A stretch of 64,000 nt of DNA from an uncultured Halomonas sp. (GCF_947490095.1 NZ_CANLFS010000007.1:62001-126000), one strand, 5' to 3'. Shown: positions 1-9,800, counted from the stretch's first letter. Program-made: numbers and translations. Notes: generated by a model not told the origin, from the sequence alone.

Positions 1-3000
1 CTCCATGGCGAGCGCCAGGGATTGCGGGTCGAGGCTGCCGAAGCCTTCATCGATAAACAGCGATTCGATGGTGAGCTCGCCGGAGGCCATGGAGGCGAGC
101 CCCAGGGCGAGGGCCAGTGAGACCAGGAAGGTCTCGCCGCCGGAGAGCGAGTGCACCGAGCGGCGCTCGTCGGCCATGTCCTGGTCCACCACCAGCAGGC
201 CCAGCTCACTGCCACCGCGTACCAGGCGGTAGCGCCGGCTGAGGCCCGCCAGATGAACGTTGGCGTGCTCGAGCAGCTGCTCCAGATTGTAGGCCTGGGC
301 GATGCGCCGGAACACCTTGCCGTCGGCGGAGCCGATCAGCTCGCTGATCTGGCCCCAACGGCGGAACTCGGCCCGGGCGGCCTCCAGCTCGCTCTGCCCG
401 GCCTGCTGGCGCTGGCGCCGGCGGTCATCGTCATTCAGGGCGAAGGTGGCCTCGTCGCGGACCCGCTGGGCCTCTTCGAGGCGCGGCGTCAGCTCGGCCT
501 CGGTCTCCTCCAGTGCTTCCCGGCGGCGGCGTAGCTCGTCGGCCACGGCGTCGCCGAGCAGGGCCGTCTCAGCCTCTTCAACCTCCTCGGTCAGACCCTG
601 ATCGTGGCGATGAGTGAGCAGGGCGGTGCGGCGCTCCGCCAGCGTGGCGGCGGCGTGCTGGCGCTTCGCTTCGGCCGCCTCGATCCGCCGTTCCTCCTCG
701 TCGGCCACGGCGTCGGCCTGGTCGAGCAGTCGGGTGAGGGTGGCATCACGCAGCGCGGGATGCGCCGCCCGCCAGTCGGCCAGCTCACGGGTGAGGGTGT
801 CGCGCTCCTGATGTAGCCGTTCGAGTCGCTCGGCTTCGTGCTCGGCCTGCTGGGCGAGCCGTTGCTGGTTATGCTGGGCCTCGTGGAGTCGCGTCACGGC
901 GCCGTCATAGGCTCGGCGGGCGCTCTCCTGATGGGCGTCGAGGTGCTGCTGCCAGGCGTCGGGCGAGGCGTGTTCGCCGAGCCGCTCGGCAAGCGCGCGG
1001 GCGAGCGTGTCGCGGTCCTCGCGCAGGGAAGGCAGCTGGGCGTCGAGTTCCAATAGCCGCTTGTCGGCGCCGGCCTTCTCGGCCTCCAGGCGGGTCAGCG
1101 CGAGCCGCCCCTCCTGAAGCGCCTTTTCCAGCGGGGCCAGCTCGGCCTCGGCCCGGGCCAACGCGTCCAGGTGTTCTCGCGCCTGCCGGCGTAGGGTCGC
1201 ACTCGCCTCGCGCTCGGCCTCGAGCCATCCCTCGCGTTGGCTCGCCTCGATGGCGGCGAGCTCCTGTTGCAGGGGGTGGTTATCCAGGGCTTCGTGGGCG
1301 GTATTGCGCTGTTCCTCGGCCGTGTCGCGATCCTGCCGGTGGCGGGTAAGGGCGGCCTCCACGGCGCGATACGCGCCGAAAAGCTCATCGCGTTGTCGCT
1401 GGGCCGCGTCGCATGCCTCGCGGGCCTCGTCGAGCTGACGGGTTTCCTCGTCTTCCTGGGCCTCGAGCTGGGCGGCCTCCGGCGTGGCCGGTGGATGCTG
1501 TCGCCAGGGATGATCGTGTCCGCCGCACACGGGGCAGGGCTCGCCCTCGACGAGGGCCTCGCGCAGCCGCGCCACGCTCTCGCTGCGCACGGCGCGGCTG
1601 CGATCGATCAGCGCGCTAACGCTATCGAGATGTGCCTGGGCGCGGTCCAGGGCCTGGCGAGCGTTCTGGCCCTCGGTCAGCAAGTCGTGACTGCGGGTCT
1701 CGTCGTCGCCGAGCCGGCGAGCGAGCCGGCGCAGGGCCTGGTCCGCGCGGGTGAACGCCTGCCAACGGCTACTGAGTTCCTCCAGGGCGAGATGGCGCTG
1801 GGCCGCCCGGTCATGGGCCCGCTGGCCGGCCTGACGGGCGGCATCAAGGTCGGCATGAGTGCCCTGCAGCTCTTGCAGCGTTGCCTGCCAGTCGTCGCGC
1901 CGGCGTTGATGCGCATCCTGGGCGGCCCGGGCCTGGCGGTATTGCGCCGCGAGGTCGTCGGCGATTCGCTGCTGCTTGCCGCGATCCGCCTCCAGCCTCT
2001 CGAGGCGCTGTTCCAGAGTGGCCAGGCCCTGCGCCTGTTCGCGGGCCTGGCGCAGTTCGGGCTCGGCCCGGCGGCGTGCCTCACCGGCCTCGTCCAGGGC
2101 CGCCTTGGCCCGGGTGCCCGCGATGTTCGCGGTTTGCTGCTCGGCCGCGGCGGCGTCTCGGGTCTTCAGGGTCGCGGCATGGGTCGCCTCCAGGGTGGCG
2201 ATGTCATCGGGCAGGGCGGCATGACGCGCGAGGGCATGGCGCTGGGGGGCGATCACCCGGCGCCAGTCACGGTCGGCCCGCGCCTCGGAAAGGGCCTGCC
2301 AGTCGGCTTCGGCGGCCTGCTGTTCGGCATGACCGTCCCGGTAGGCCTGGTGCAGCCGGGCGTCGTCCTGATGCCAGCGCTGCTGGGCCTTGAGCGATTC
2401 CGCCTGTTTCTGCAGCTCATCCAGGGCCTGGCGGCCGGCCCGGGCGGCGCGCTCCAGCTCGGCGCGGGCCTCGGGCTCGGCGGGCCGGTCGTCGGTGAGT
2501 TTGGCCTCCTGTGCCTCTACGATCTTCCGAGCGTCGTGGGCGCGCCGGTAGGCGGCCATGGAGATCTCGGAGTATTCGCGGGTACCGGTCAGGCGTTCCA
2601 GCAGGTCGCTGCGGGCGTTGTCGTCGGCCTGGAGGAAGGCGGCGAACTCGCTCTGGGCGAGGAGTACGGCGCGGGTGAACTGCTCGAAGGTGAGCCCCAG
2701 GCGCTCCGGTAGCAGGCGGTCGAACTCGCGTTTCTGAGTGGTCAGCTGGCGGCCGTCGTCGAGGTCACGCAGCGACTGCTCGGCCTTCTGCAGCTTGCCG
2801 GTGACCTTCTCCCGGGCGCGGCGCACCGACCAGCGGGCGCGGTAGCGGCGCCCGTCGCGGCCCACGAAGTCGACCTCGGCGTAGCCGCTCGCCGTGCCGC
2901 GGCGCAGCAGGGTGCGCGGGTCGCTGGTGGTCAGCGTGGAGTCCGCGGTGTCGTCGACCTGGCTGTCCCGGGCCGGTGCCTGGCGCAGCCGCGGCGTGCC

Positions 3001-3168
3001 GCCGTAGAGCGCCAGGCACAGCGCATCGAGCAGGGTGCTCTTGCCGGCCCCGGTGGGGCCGGTGATGGCGAACAAGCCGGCGTCGCTGAGCGGGGCGGCG
3101 GTGAAGTCGAGCTCGAGGGGGCCGGGCAGCGAGGCCAGGTTCTCCAGGCGCAGGGCGAGGATCTTCAT
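1..3168 (-). CDS. sbcC: Exonuclease subunit SbcC (3' end outside window)
   Basis: Large SMC-type ATPase subunit of the SbcCD (Rad50/Mre11-like) nuclease, which in this family cleaves DNA hairpins and processes double-strand ends. The window holds 1056 codons without a stop. Walker A (GPTGAGKST) lies at residues 37-45. A zinc-hook motif CPVC lies near residue 545 (positions 1525-1536), between long charged Glu/Arg/Ala-rich arms typical of coiled coils. The ABC signature (SLSGGETF) and Walker B (LFIDEGFGSLD) lie at the left edge, so only the last few dozen residues are missing. The ATG overlaps the sbcD stop by 4 bp, so the two are translationally coupled. Confidence 0.96.
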   Translation of the reverse strand, partial: MKILALRLENLASLPGPLELDFTAAPLSDAGLFAITGPTGAGKSTLLDALCLALYGGTPRLRQAPARDSQVDDTADSTLTTSDPRTLLRRGTASGYAEVDFVGRDGRRYRARWSVRRAREKVTGKLQKAEQSLRDLDDGRQLTTQKREFDRLLPERLGLTFEQFTRAVLLAQSEFAAFLQADDNARSDLLERLTGTREYSEISMAAYRRAHDARKIVEAQEAKLTDDRPAEPEARAELERAARAGRQALDELQKQAESLKAQQRWHQDDARLHQAYRDGHAEQQAAEADWQALSEARADRDWRRVIAPQRHALARHAALPDDIATLEATHAATLKTRDAAAAEQQTANIAGTRAKAALDEAGEARRRAEPELRQAREQAQGLATLEQRLERLEADRGKQQRIADDLAAQYRQARAAQDAHQRRRDDWQATLQELQGTHADLDAARQAGQRAHDRAAQRHLALEELSSRWQAFTRADQALRRLARRLGDDETRSHDLLTEGQNARQALDRAQAHLDSVSALIDRSRAVRSESVARLREALVEGEPCPVCGGHDHPWRQHPPATPEAAQLEAQEDEETRQLDEAREACDAAQRQRDELFGAYRAVEAALTRHRQDRDTAEEQRNTAHEALDNHPLQQELAAIEASQREGWLEAEREASATLRRQAREHLDALARAEAELAPLEKALQEGRLALTRLEAEKAGADKRLLELDAQLPSLREDRDTLARALAERLGEHASPDAWQQHLDAHQESARRAYDGAVTRLHEAQHNQQRLAQQAEHEAERLERLHQERDTLTRELADWRAAHPALRDATLTRLLDQADAVADEEERRIEAAEAKRQHAAATLAERRTALLTHRHDQGLTEEVEEAETALLGDAVADELRRRREALEETEAELTPRLEEAQRVRDEATFALNDDDRRRQRQQAGQSELEAARAEFRRWGQISELIGSADGKVFRRIAQAYNLEQLLEHANVHLAGLSRRYRLVRGGSELGLLVVDQDMADERRSVHSLSGGETFLVSLALALGLASMASGELTIESLFIDEGFGSLDPQSLALAME

Positions 3169-4463
3169 GTGGGGTCTCCCTGGGTCGAGGCATCGTCGGC
3201 GTCGAGCACGTCCTGGCGCAGCCGGTCGAAGTCGGCGAGCACGTTCTCCGCCGGCGACTCGCCCCAGCGCTGCTCCCAGGTGCGCTCGAAGAGCCTGCGC
3301 GGCCCGAGGGTCTCCAGGTCGACCCGCGTCTTCTGATCCCCGCCTTCGACCCGAGGCAGGCGGCGCTCGAGGCGTAGCAGGCGCAGGGCCTTGCCTTCGA
3401 GAGCGGTCTCCACCCGGGCCCGCAGGTCGGGAATCGGCGATTCGAGTTCGACACGTACCTCCAGCCAGGGCCAGTGGTCTTTTGAGCGCTCCCGCCCCCG
3501 AGCGTCGGAAAGCGCGGGGTCGTCCTCCAGGGCCGCGAGCTCGGCCAGCACCCGCTCCAGCGGGGCGGGCCCGACGCGGTGCATGGCCACCGGGCGGGGC
3601 ACGGGAATCGCCTGGGTCTCGCCCAGGGCCTCGCCGTCGAGGCGGACCTCCACCACCTGATGGGGATAGCCGACCTCGCTGAAGTCCAGGGGCAGGGGGC
3701 TGCCGCTGTAGCGGATGCGGGCCTCGCCGACCTGCTGGGCGCGATGCAGGTGGCCCAGGGCCACGTAGGCGATGTCCGCCGGGAAGAGGGCGGCGGAGAT
3801 CGATTCCTCGCCGCCGATCACGATGGGGCGCTCGCTGGCCTCGGAGACGGCGGCGCCGTGCAGATGGGCGTGGCTCATGGCGACCAGGGCCTGGCCGGGT
3901 TCACGGCGCTTGCCGGCGGCGTCGATCAGCTGGCGGTGCACGCGGGTGATGCCGGCGACGTAGTCGTTGGGTGCGTCGTCGTCCTCGTCCTGGTCGAGGC
4001 GCCTGCCGGCGCCGGTGACCTCGGCGGGGCGCAGGAAGGGCAGGGCCAGGCACCAGGCGCGGGTCTCGCCCGAGGCATCGGTCAGCGGTACCAGCAGGCG
4101 TTCGGCGTCGAGGTTGCCGTCGTCCAGCCAGCTGACCCGACCCAGGGCGTGGGTGCGCAGGCGACGCATCAGCGGGGCGGGCAGTTCGATGCGATTGCCG
4201 CTGTCGTGGTTGCCGGCGATCAGCACGATCTCGAGATGGGGCAGGCGCTCGTGGGCGGAGACGATGAAGTGGAACAAGAGTTCCTGGGCACGCAGCGACG
4301 GGTTGACCACATCGAAGATATCGCCGGCCACCAGCAGGGCGTCGGCCCGGCGTTCCACCAGGGTGTCGAGTAGCCAGGCCAGGAAGGCGCGGTGTTCGGC
4401 GTGGCGCTCCTGGCCATGAAAGCTCTGGCCCAAATGCCAGTCGGCGGTGTGAATCAGCTTCAA
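3165..4463 (-). CDS. sbcD: Exonuclease subunit SbcD
   Basis: Mre11-like calcineurin-type phosphoesterase, 432 aa, the nuclease partner of SbcC. The N-terminus reads KLIHTADWHLGQSFH, with the metal-binding DxH motif. VAGDIFD and GNHD follow at roughly residues 47-110, and GHLH comes later; all are hallmark metallophosphatase blocks. The start is a TTG at 4461-4463 preceded by GGGAGGGA at good spacing, and it gives the conserved N-terminus, so I accept the non-ATG start. The gene runs directly into sbcC (ATGA overlap). The extreme C-terminus is acidic. Confidence 0.95.
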   Translation of the reverse strand: MKLIHTADWHLGQSFHGQERHAEHRAFLAWLLDTLVERRADALLVAGDIFDVVNPSLRAQELLFHFIVSAHERLPHLEIVLIAGNHDSGNRIELPAPLMRRLRTHALGRVSWLDDGNLDAERLLVPLTDASGETRAWCLALPFLRPAEVTGAGRRLDQDEDDDAPNDYVAGITRVHRQLIDAAGKRREPGQALVAMSHAHLHGAAVSEASERPIVIGGEESISAALFPADIAYVALGHLHRAQQVGEARIRYSGSPLPLDFSEVGYPHQVVEVRLDGEALGETQAIPVPRPVAMHRVGPAPLERVLAELAALEDDPALSDARGRERSKDHWPWLEVRVELESPIPDLRARVETALEGKALRLLRLERRLPRVEGGDQKTRVDLETLGPRRLFERTWEQRWGESPAENVLADFDRLRQDVLDADDASTQGDPT

Positions 4464-4534
4464 GGGGTCCCTCCCGGCGTGCCGTGCGAAGAGGAGAGTC
4501 TACGCCAGTCGGCGTGTCCCTTCAGCTCGAGGAA

Positions 4535-4555
4535 GGGGCCGGCGGGGCCGGCCCC
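4535..4555 (-). terminator. GC-rich hairpin after cysI
   Basis: A 9-bp perfect stem (GGGGCCGGC / GCCGGCCCC) with a 3-nt loop lies a few bases after the cysI stop and before sbcD. The T tract is short, so termination is plausible but not certain. Confidence 0.45.
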
Positions 4556-4561
4556 CTCGGT

Positions 4562-6268
4562 TCAGGCCGAGTAGGCGATGTGAAAGACCTCGGGCGGGCG
4601 TTCGGCATCGACGATGCCGGCACGCACCAGGAAGTCACCGAAGCCTTCACCGGCCTCGCGTTCGGCGGCGTAACGGCCGAGTAGCGGGTCGAGGATCGCC
4701 AGGATGGTGGCGGTGTCGATGTTCTCCCGGTAGAGGCGGTTCATGCGCTGGCCGCGTTCGTCGCCGCCGAGGTAGAGGTTGTACTTGTCGATGGCCTTGC
4801 CGCTCAGGCCGATCTCGGCCAGGTAGGGCCGTGCGCAGCCGTTGGGGCAGCCGGTGACCCGCACGTTGATGGGGGTTTCCGCCAGGCCGTGACCCGCCAT
4901 CAAGGCGTCGAGTGCCTCAACCAGGCCGGGGAGGTAGCGCTCGGATTCGGCCATGGCCAGGCCACAGGTGGGGAAGGCCACACAGGACATGGCGTTGCGC
5001 GCAAGCGGTGTACTGTGACTGCCGTCGTCGAGACCGTGGCGGTCGATGATCGCCTGGATGCGGGCCTGCTGCTCGGGCGTGACGTTGGCGATCATCAGGT
5101 TCTGGTTGCAGGTGACCCGAAACTCGCCGCTATGCAGCTCGGCGATCTCGCGCAGCGCGGTGCGCAGTCGATAGTTCTCGGTATCGGCGATGCGACCGCT
5201 CTGGATCATCAGCGTCAGATGGCGGTTGCCGTTCTCGCCCTCCACCCAGCCGAAGCGGTCGCCGTTGTGGCTGAAGCGATACTCCCGGGCCGCCGCCATG
5301 GGCGTGCCGTGGTACTCGGCGAAGCGCTCGAGAAACCAGTCCATGCCGTGGTCGTCCAGGGTGTACTTGAAGCGGGCGTGGGAGCGGTCGGTACGGCAGC
5401 CGTGGTCGCGCTGGATGGCCGCGATGGCTACGCAGGCGTCGACGATCTGCTCGGCGGGCACGAAGCCTGCCTCCTCGGCCAGGCGCGGGTAGGTGGCGGC
5501 GTTGCCATAGGTCAGGCCCATGCCGCCGCCCACGGCGACGTTGAAGCCGGCCAGCCGGCCGTCCTCGACGATGGCGATCAGGCCGATATCGTTGGCCAGC
5601 ACATCGCAGTCGTTCTCCGGAGGAATGGCCAGGGCGATCTTGAACTTCCGCGGCAGATAGTAGTGGCGATAGAACGGCTCCTCCTTTTCATCGCCGCCCA
5701 GGCTGTGCACCCGCTCCTCGCCCAGCCAGATCTCGGCATAGGCGCCGGAGCGCCACATCAGCCGCTCGCTGATCTCGGTCGAGAGGCGGTGGATCTCGGC
5801 GTGCAGGTCCGAGTGGTGCGGATTGACGTTGGCGATCACATTGCGGTTGTCGTCGCCGCAGGCGCCCTTGGTGTCCAGGCCCAGGGCATTGACCCGCTGC
5901 ATGAAGGTGCGCATGCGCGGCTTGAAGACGCCGTGGAATTGAAAGGTCTGGCGCGTGGTGAGGCGCAGCGTGTGGTTGGCGCACTCGTCGGCGATGGCGT
6001 CGAGCCCCAGCCACTGCTGCGGGGTGAGTACGCCGCCGGGCAGGCGCAGGCGCACCATGAACATGTAGAGCGGCTCGAGCTTCTGGCGGCGTCGCTCGTC
6101 GCGCAGATCGCGGTCGTCTTGCAGGTAAGTGCCGTGGAACTTGGTCAGCTTGGTGTCGTCGTCCGAGATGGCGCCGGTGGCCAGGTCGTCCAGGCCCTCG
6201 GCGACAGTGCCGCGCAGATAGTCGCTCTGGCGCTTGATGATCTCGGCGTCGGGGAACTTGTCGGTCAT
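4562..6268 (-). CDS. cysI: Sulfite reductase (NADPH) hemoprotein beta subunit
   Basis: Reduces sulfite to sulfide with six electrons at a siroheme/4Fe-4S centre in assimilatory sulfate reduction; cytoplasmic partner of CysJ. Length (568 aa) is typical for CysI. The four cluster/siroheme cysteines are visible as C429-x5-C435 (CVAFPTC) and C474-x3-C478 (CPNGC). The nitrite/sulfite reductase half-domains are recognisable, for example TRQTFQFHG near residue 100 and TCNQNLMIANV near residue 390. The start overlaps the cysJ stop (TGATG), giving a cysJ-cysI operon. No cysH, cysG or cysDN is visible nearby. Confidence 0.97.
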   Translation of the reverse strand: MTDKFPDAEIIKRQSDYLRGTVAEGLDDLATGAISDDDTKLTKFHGTYLQDDRDLRDERRRQKLEPLYMFMVRLRLPGGVLTPQQWLGLDAIADECANHTLRLTTRQTFQFHGVFKPRMRTFMQRVNALGLDTKGACGDDNRNVIANVNPHHSDLHAEIHRLSTEISERLMWRSGAYAEIWLGEERVHSLGGDEKEEPFYRHYYLPRKFKIALAIPPENDCDVLANDIGLIAIVEDGRLAGFNVAVGGGMGLTYGNAATYPRLAEEAGFVPAEQIVDACVAIAAIQRDHGCRTDRSHARFKYTLDDHGMDWFLERFAEYHGTPMAAAREYRFSHNGDRFGWVEGENGNRHLTLMIQSGRIADTENYRLRTALREIAELHSGEFRVTCNQNLMIANVTPEQQARIQAIIDRHGLDDGSHSTPLARNAMSCVAFPTCGLAMAESERYLPGLVEALDALMAGHGLAETPINVRVTGCPNGCARPYLAEIGLSGKAIDKYNLYLGGDERGQRMNRLYRENIDTATILAILDPLLGRYAAEREAGEGFGDFLVRAGIVDAERPPEVFHIAYSA

Positions 6269-8079
6269 CAGTAGATATCCCGCTGGTAGCGTTTCTGGCG
6301 GGTCAATTCCCGCAGGTAGTCGGTGGCGTCCTCGCGGCTCTTGCCACCCGCCTCGACGATCACGTCAAGCAGCGCCGCATGCACGTCCGGGGCCATGGCC
6401 TCGGCGTCGCCGCACACGTAGAGGTGCGCGCCGCGCTCCAGCCAGCGCCATACCTCGGCGCCACGCTCGCGGATGCGGTGTTGAACGTAGACCTTTTCTT
6501 GCTGGTCGCGAGAGAAGGCCACGTCGAGGCGGTCGAGCAGCCCCTGGCGACGCCAGGCCAGCCATTCGGCCTGGTAGAGGAAATCGGTGTGGAAGTGCTG
6601 GTCGCCGAAGAATAGCCAGTTGGCGCCACCGGCCTCGCGCTCCTCGCGTTCCTGCATGAAGGCGCGGAAGGGCGCGATACCCGTGCCCGGGCCGATCATG
6701 ATCACCGGGGTGTCATCGTCCTCGGGCAGCCGGAAGTGTTTGTTGCGCTCGATGTAGACCGGCACGCTCTCGTCCTCCGCGAGCCGGTCGGCCAGCCAGG
6801 TGGAGGCCACTCCCTCGCGGTGCCGGCCATGGGCCTCGAAGCGCACCGCGGCGACGGTGAGGTGCACCTCTTCCTCTACCGTCGCCTGACTGGAGGCGAT
6901 CGAGTAGAGGCGCGGCGGCAGCTTGCGTAGCATCGCGACCAATGTGGCCGGGGAGCATTCCGGCACCGGGTGCGCCTCGATGAGGTCGAGCAGGTCGCGT
7001 CCCGCCATCCAGGCGACGAGGTCGGCAGGGTCCTCGAGCCGGGCGTTGAGGGCCGCGTCGTTGCCCAGGGCCGCCCACTTCTCGACCACCGGCCGAGTCA
7101 GCGGGCTGATCTCGCGGTGATGGCCGAGGGCCTGGGCCAGGGTGGTGTCGGTATCGTCGAGACGCACCGGGGCCTGGGGATCCAGCGCCAGGCCCTCGAT
7201 GATGGCGGCCACCAGGCGGGGATCGTTGCGGGGGTAGACGCCCAGGGCATCGCCGGGCTGATAGCTCAGCCCCGAGCCCTCCAGGGACAGCTCGATATGC
7301 CATGTTTCCTTGCCCGAGCCACGGCCGTTGAGCACCAGGTTCTCCAGCACGCTGGCCGGGAAGGGGTGGCGGCGATCGTGCTGCTGGCCGGCGTCGGCGC
7401 CGGTCGTCGTATCACCGCCGGCGGTGAGGATGCCGGCCGCTCCGACCTCGCCCTGCAGGGCCTCGAGCAGGGCGTTGCACCATGTCTCGGCGGCGTCATC
7501 GTAGTCTACGTCGCAGTCGACCCGGGCCACCAGGCGGCTGGCGCCGAGGCCCTCGAGTCGCTCGTCAAATTCGCGCCCGGTCTGGCAAAAGTGCTCATAG
7601 CTGGTGTCGCCCAGCGCCAGTACGCCGTATTGGAGGTGCTTGAGCGAGGGCGCCTTGCGGCCGTGAAGGAACTCGTGGAGGTCCAGGGCGTTGTCGGGCG
7701 GTTCGCCCTCGCCATGGGTCGAGGTGATCATCACCACGAAGGCCTCGTTCTTCAGCTGGCGCGGCTTGTACTCGACCATGTCGACCACCCGGGTATCGAT
7801 GCCATGGGCGCTGGCCTGTTCGCCGAGGGTCTCGGCCAGGTGCTCGGCGTTGCCGGTCTGGGAGCCGTAGAGCACCGTCAGTGAGGGGCGTTGCTCGGCA
7901 CCGGCAGGGGGCGTGGCGGGGAGCGCGGCGTCGGCGGGCCCGTCGCGCCGGGACGCCTGCCACCCGGCAATGAAGCCGGCCAGCCAGTCGAACTGGTGTG
8001 GCTCGAACGAGTCGAGAAGACGGTTCAGGCCGCTCGCCTGCTCGGTTGTCAGGGGGGAGTTGCTGGGGTCAATCATCAT
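6268..8079 (-). CDS. cysJ: Sulfite reductase (NADPH) flavoprotein alpha subunit
   Basis: Diflavin reductase, 603 aa, that passes electrons from NADPH through FAD and FMN to CysI. A flavodoxin domain occupies roughly residues 68-210 (LYGSQTGNAEHLAE, STHGEGEPPDNA, LGDTSYEHFC). A ferredoxin-NADP reductase-like module follows (RLYSIASS for FAD; GPGTGIAPFR for NADPH; ending DYLRELTRQKRYQRDIY). Two in-frame ATGs sit at the start (8077-8079 and 8074-8076); the first is used here. It is the first gene of the cysJI operon and transcribes away from the quinone-reductase gene across an AT-rich spacer, where CysB-type control would be expected but is not shown. Confidence 0.96.
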   Translation of the reverse strand: MMIDPSNSPLTTEQASGLNRLLDSFEPHQFDWLAGFIAGWQASRRDGPADAALPATPPAGAEQRPSLTVLYGSQTGNAEHLAETLGEQASAHGIDTRVVDMVEYKPRQLKNEAFVVMITSTHGEGEPPDNALDLHEFLHGRKAPSLKHLQYGVLALGDTSYEHFCQTGREFDERLEGLGASRLVARVDCDVDYDDAAETWCNALLEALQGEVGAAGILTAGGDTTTGADAGQQHDRRHPFPASVLENLVLNGRGSGKETWHIELSLEGSGLSYQPGDALGVYPRNDPRLVAAIIEGLALDPQAPVRLDDTDTTLAQALGHHREISPLTRPVVEKWAALGNDAALNARLEDPADLVAWMAGRDLLDLIEAHPVPECSPATLVAMLRKLPPRLYSIASSQATVEEEVHLTVAAVRFEAHGRHREGVASTWLADRLAEDESVPVYIERNKHFRLPEDDDTPVIMIGPGTGIAPFRAFMQEREEREAGGANWLFFGDQHFHTDFLYQAEWLAWRRQGLLDRLDVAFSRDQQEKVYVQHRIRERGAEVWRWLERGAHLYVCGDAEAMAPDVHAALLDVIVEAGGKSREDATDYLRELTRQKRYQRDIY

Positions 8080-8553
8080 CGGAGGTCCTGGCTTGCCAAG
8101 GCGCCGAGCTCAAGAAGCATTCGGCGGTGGGTCTCGACACCCGTTCTCTCCGGTCAACCTGGCTTGTCTGTTTCACAAGTCCGTCCTTTAGGATGGGGTC
8201 GTTAATAGAGCGATCAGGGGGTAGAAAAATCTTCCTGGCTAACCTACCACTGGCAGGACGATGTTTTGCAGAATCATTCATATCATTTTGTGATACTTTT
8301 CGATCCGATCATCATATGAAGTGGCGATAAGGCGAGCAGGGTTTTCTCCGAAAAATGAGAAATATGGATTCAAATTAATGAATAGAATGTCATTTTTGTT
8401 TTATATCAATTTCACGATAGTGGCGTTTATATCATTGATTGTTTTGCATATTTCAATTGAGTATTAAGAGTTTCGTTTTTATTTTCTTCTCTTTAGGGTT
8501 GAATGAAAGCAGGAGAAATCGTCATTCCCATCCCTTTTGATCAGGAGATATTG
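8080..8553. promoter_or_regulatory. AT-rich divergent spacer between cysJ and the SQR-like gene
   Basis: About 470 bp separate the two divergent starts. The part from about 8260 to 8500 is strikingly AT-rich against GC-rich neighbours and should carry both promoters. I see no convincing -35/-10 pair or palindromic operator. It also contains a 29-codon hydrophobic ORF, listed separately. Confidence 0.6.
8378..8467 (+). CDS. Possible 29-aa hydrophobic small protein
   Basis: An ATG at 8378 opens a 29-codon frame ending TAA at 8465-8467. The product (start MNRMSFLFYINF, end ISIEY) is almost wholly hydrophobic and could span a membrane once. No good Shine-Dalgarno sequence is present, and an AT-rich tract yields Phe/Ile/Leu codons by chance, so this is only a candidate. 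It lies upstream of, and in the same direction as, the SQR-like gene. Confidence 0.2.
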   Translation: MNRMSFLFYINFTIVAFISLIVLHISIEY

Positions 8554-9798
8554 ATGAATTCGCAGAGCGAGACTCTACGCCATCAGGTGGTCATCGTCGG
8601 TGGTGGTACCTCCGGTATCACGGTGGCGGCGGCGCTGTTGAGGCGACAGCCGAGTCTGGACGTGGTCATTGTCGAGCCGGCCGAGCGCCACTACTACCAA
8701 CCCGCCTTTACCCTGGTAGGCGGCGGCACCTATGACCTGTCGCGTACCAGCAAGCCGCTGCGCGAGGTAGTGCCCAAGGGCGCGACCTGGCTCCAGGCGT
8801 CGGTCGCGACCTTTGAGCCCGACGCCGATGCGGTGCGCCTGGAGGATGGTCGGCGCCTGCACTATGACGCCCTGGTAGTAGCGGTGGGCATCAAGCTCGA
8901 CTGGGGGCGGGTCGAAGGGCTCGTCGAGGCGCTGGGCACCCAGGGCGTGTGCAGCAACTACAGCGCGGATAGCGTGGCCTACACCTGGGAGTGCCTGCAG
9001 GCATTTCGCGGTGGCAACGCCATCTTTACCCAGCCGCCGCCGCCCCTGAAGTGCGCCGGCGCCCCCCAGAAGATCGCCTATCTCGCCGCCGACCACCTGC
9101 GCCGGCAGGGGCTCGAGGCTCAGAGCACGCTCAAGTTCTATTCCGGCGGCGGGGCGTTGTTCAGCGTGCCCGACTTTGTGCCACCCCTGGAGCGGGTCGC
9201 CCGGGATCATGGCGTTGAGGTGACCCTGTCCCACGACCTGGTGGCGGTAGACGGCGAGCGCCAGGTGGCGACCTTCGTCACCACGGGCGCCGACGGCGCG
9301 TCCCGACGCGTCGAACAACCCTTCGACCTGCTGCACGTCACGCCACACCAATGCGCGCCCGATGTGATCCGCGAGAGTCCGCTGGCCGATGCCGCCGGCT
9401 GGGTCGAGGTGGACAAGGCGACCACCCAGCATGTGCGCTATCCGAAGGTGTTCTCGCTGGGCGATGCCAGCTCGCTGCCGACCTCCAAGACCGCGGCGGC
9501 GGTGCGCAAGCAGGCGCCGGTCACGGTGAGCAACCTACTGGCCCAGATGGCGGGGCAGGAGCCGACGGCGAGCTACGACGGTTACACTTCCTGCCCGCTG
9601 GTGACCGCCTACGGCAAGGTGATGATCGCCGAGTTCGTCTACGGTGGCGTGGTCACTCCGACCCTGCCGCTTGACCCCTTCAAGGCGTCGCGCTTCTACT
9701 GGGTGGTCAAGAAGCATCTGCTGCCGAGTTTCTACTGGGGCACCATGCTCAAGGGCAAGGCACCGGATATTGCCCATAAACCGCTGAAGGCCTCCTGA
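8554..9798 (+). CDS. Sulfide:quinone oxidoreductase-like FAD protein
   Basis: Flavoprotein of the type II SQR family (human SQOR-like), expected to oxidise sulfide at a membrane surface and pass electrons to quinone. 414 aa. Visible are an N-terminal dinucleotide-binding motif (IVGGGTSG, residues 14-21), the HYYQPAFT block, KCAGAPQK with Cys167, [12 protein letters not shown], and [11 protein letters not shown] near the C-terminus. The second catalytic cysteine, which from memory sits in human GDCTNLPTSKT, is absent: here [11 protein letters not shown] with Ala305. I chose the ATG at 8554, preceded by AGGAGA, over an in-frame ATG at 8503. It is divergent from cysJI, which suggests a link to sulfide handling. 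Confidence 0.85.
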   Translation: MNSQSETLRHQVVIVGGGTSGITVAAALLRRQPSLDVVIVEPAERHYYQPAFTLVGGGTYDLSRTSKPLREVVPKGATWLQASVATFEPDADAVRLEDGRRLHYDALVVAVGIKLDWGRVEGLVEALGTQGVCSNYSADSVAYTWECLQAFRGGNAIFTQPPPPLKCAGAPQKIAYLAADHLRRQGLEAQSTLKFYSGGGALFSVPDFVPPLERVARDHGVEVTLSHDLVAVDGERQVATFVTTGADGASRRVEQPFDLLHVTPHQCAPDVIRESPLADAAGWVEVDKATTQHVRYPKVFSLGDASSLPTSKTAAAVRKQAPVTVSNLLAQMAGQEPTASYDGYTSCPLVTAYGKVMIAEFVYGGVVTPTLPLDPFKASRFYWVVKKHLLPSFYWGTMLKGKAPDIAHKPLKAS

Positions 9799-9800
9799 AC

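Noticed and set aside
1237..2712. 491-codon open frame on the plus strand inside sbcC
   Set aside because: It is the reverse-strand shadow of a GC-rich gene; its Gly/Leu/Ala-rich translation has no motif, while the minus strand encodes SbcC with Walker, hook and signature motifs.
4889..6274. 461-codon plus-strand frame inside cysI
   Set aside because: Shadow of cysI, which has all four cofactor cysteines on the other strand.
8311..8340. Possible sigma-54 promoter in the cysJ spacer
   Set aside because: GG and GC elements near 8251-8271 are 14 bp apart instead of 10.
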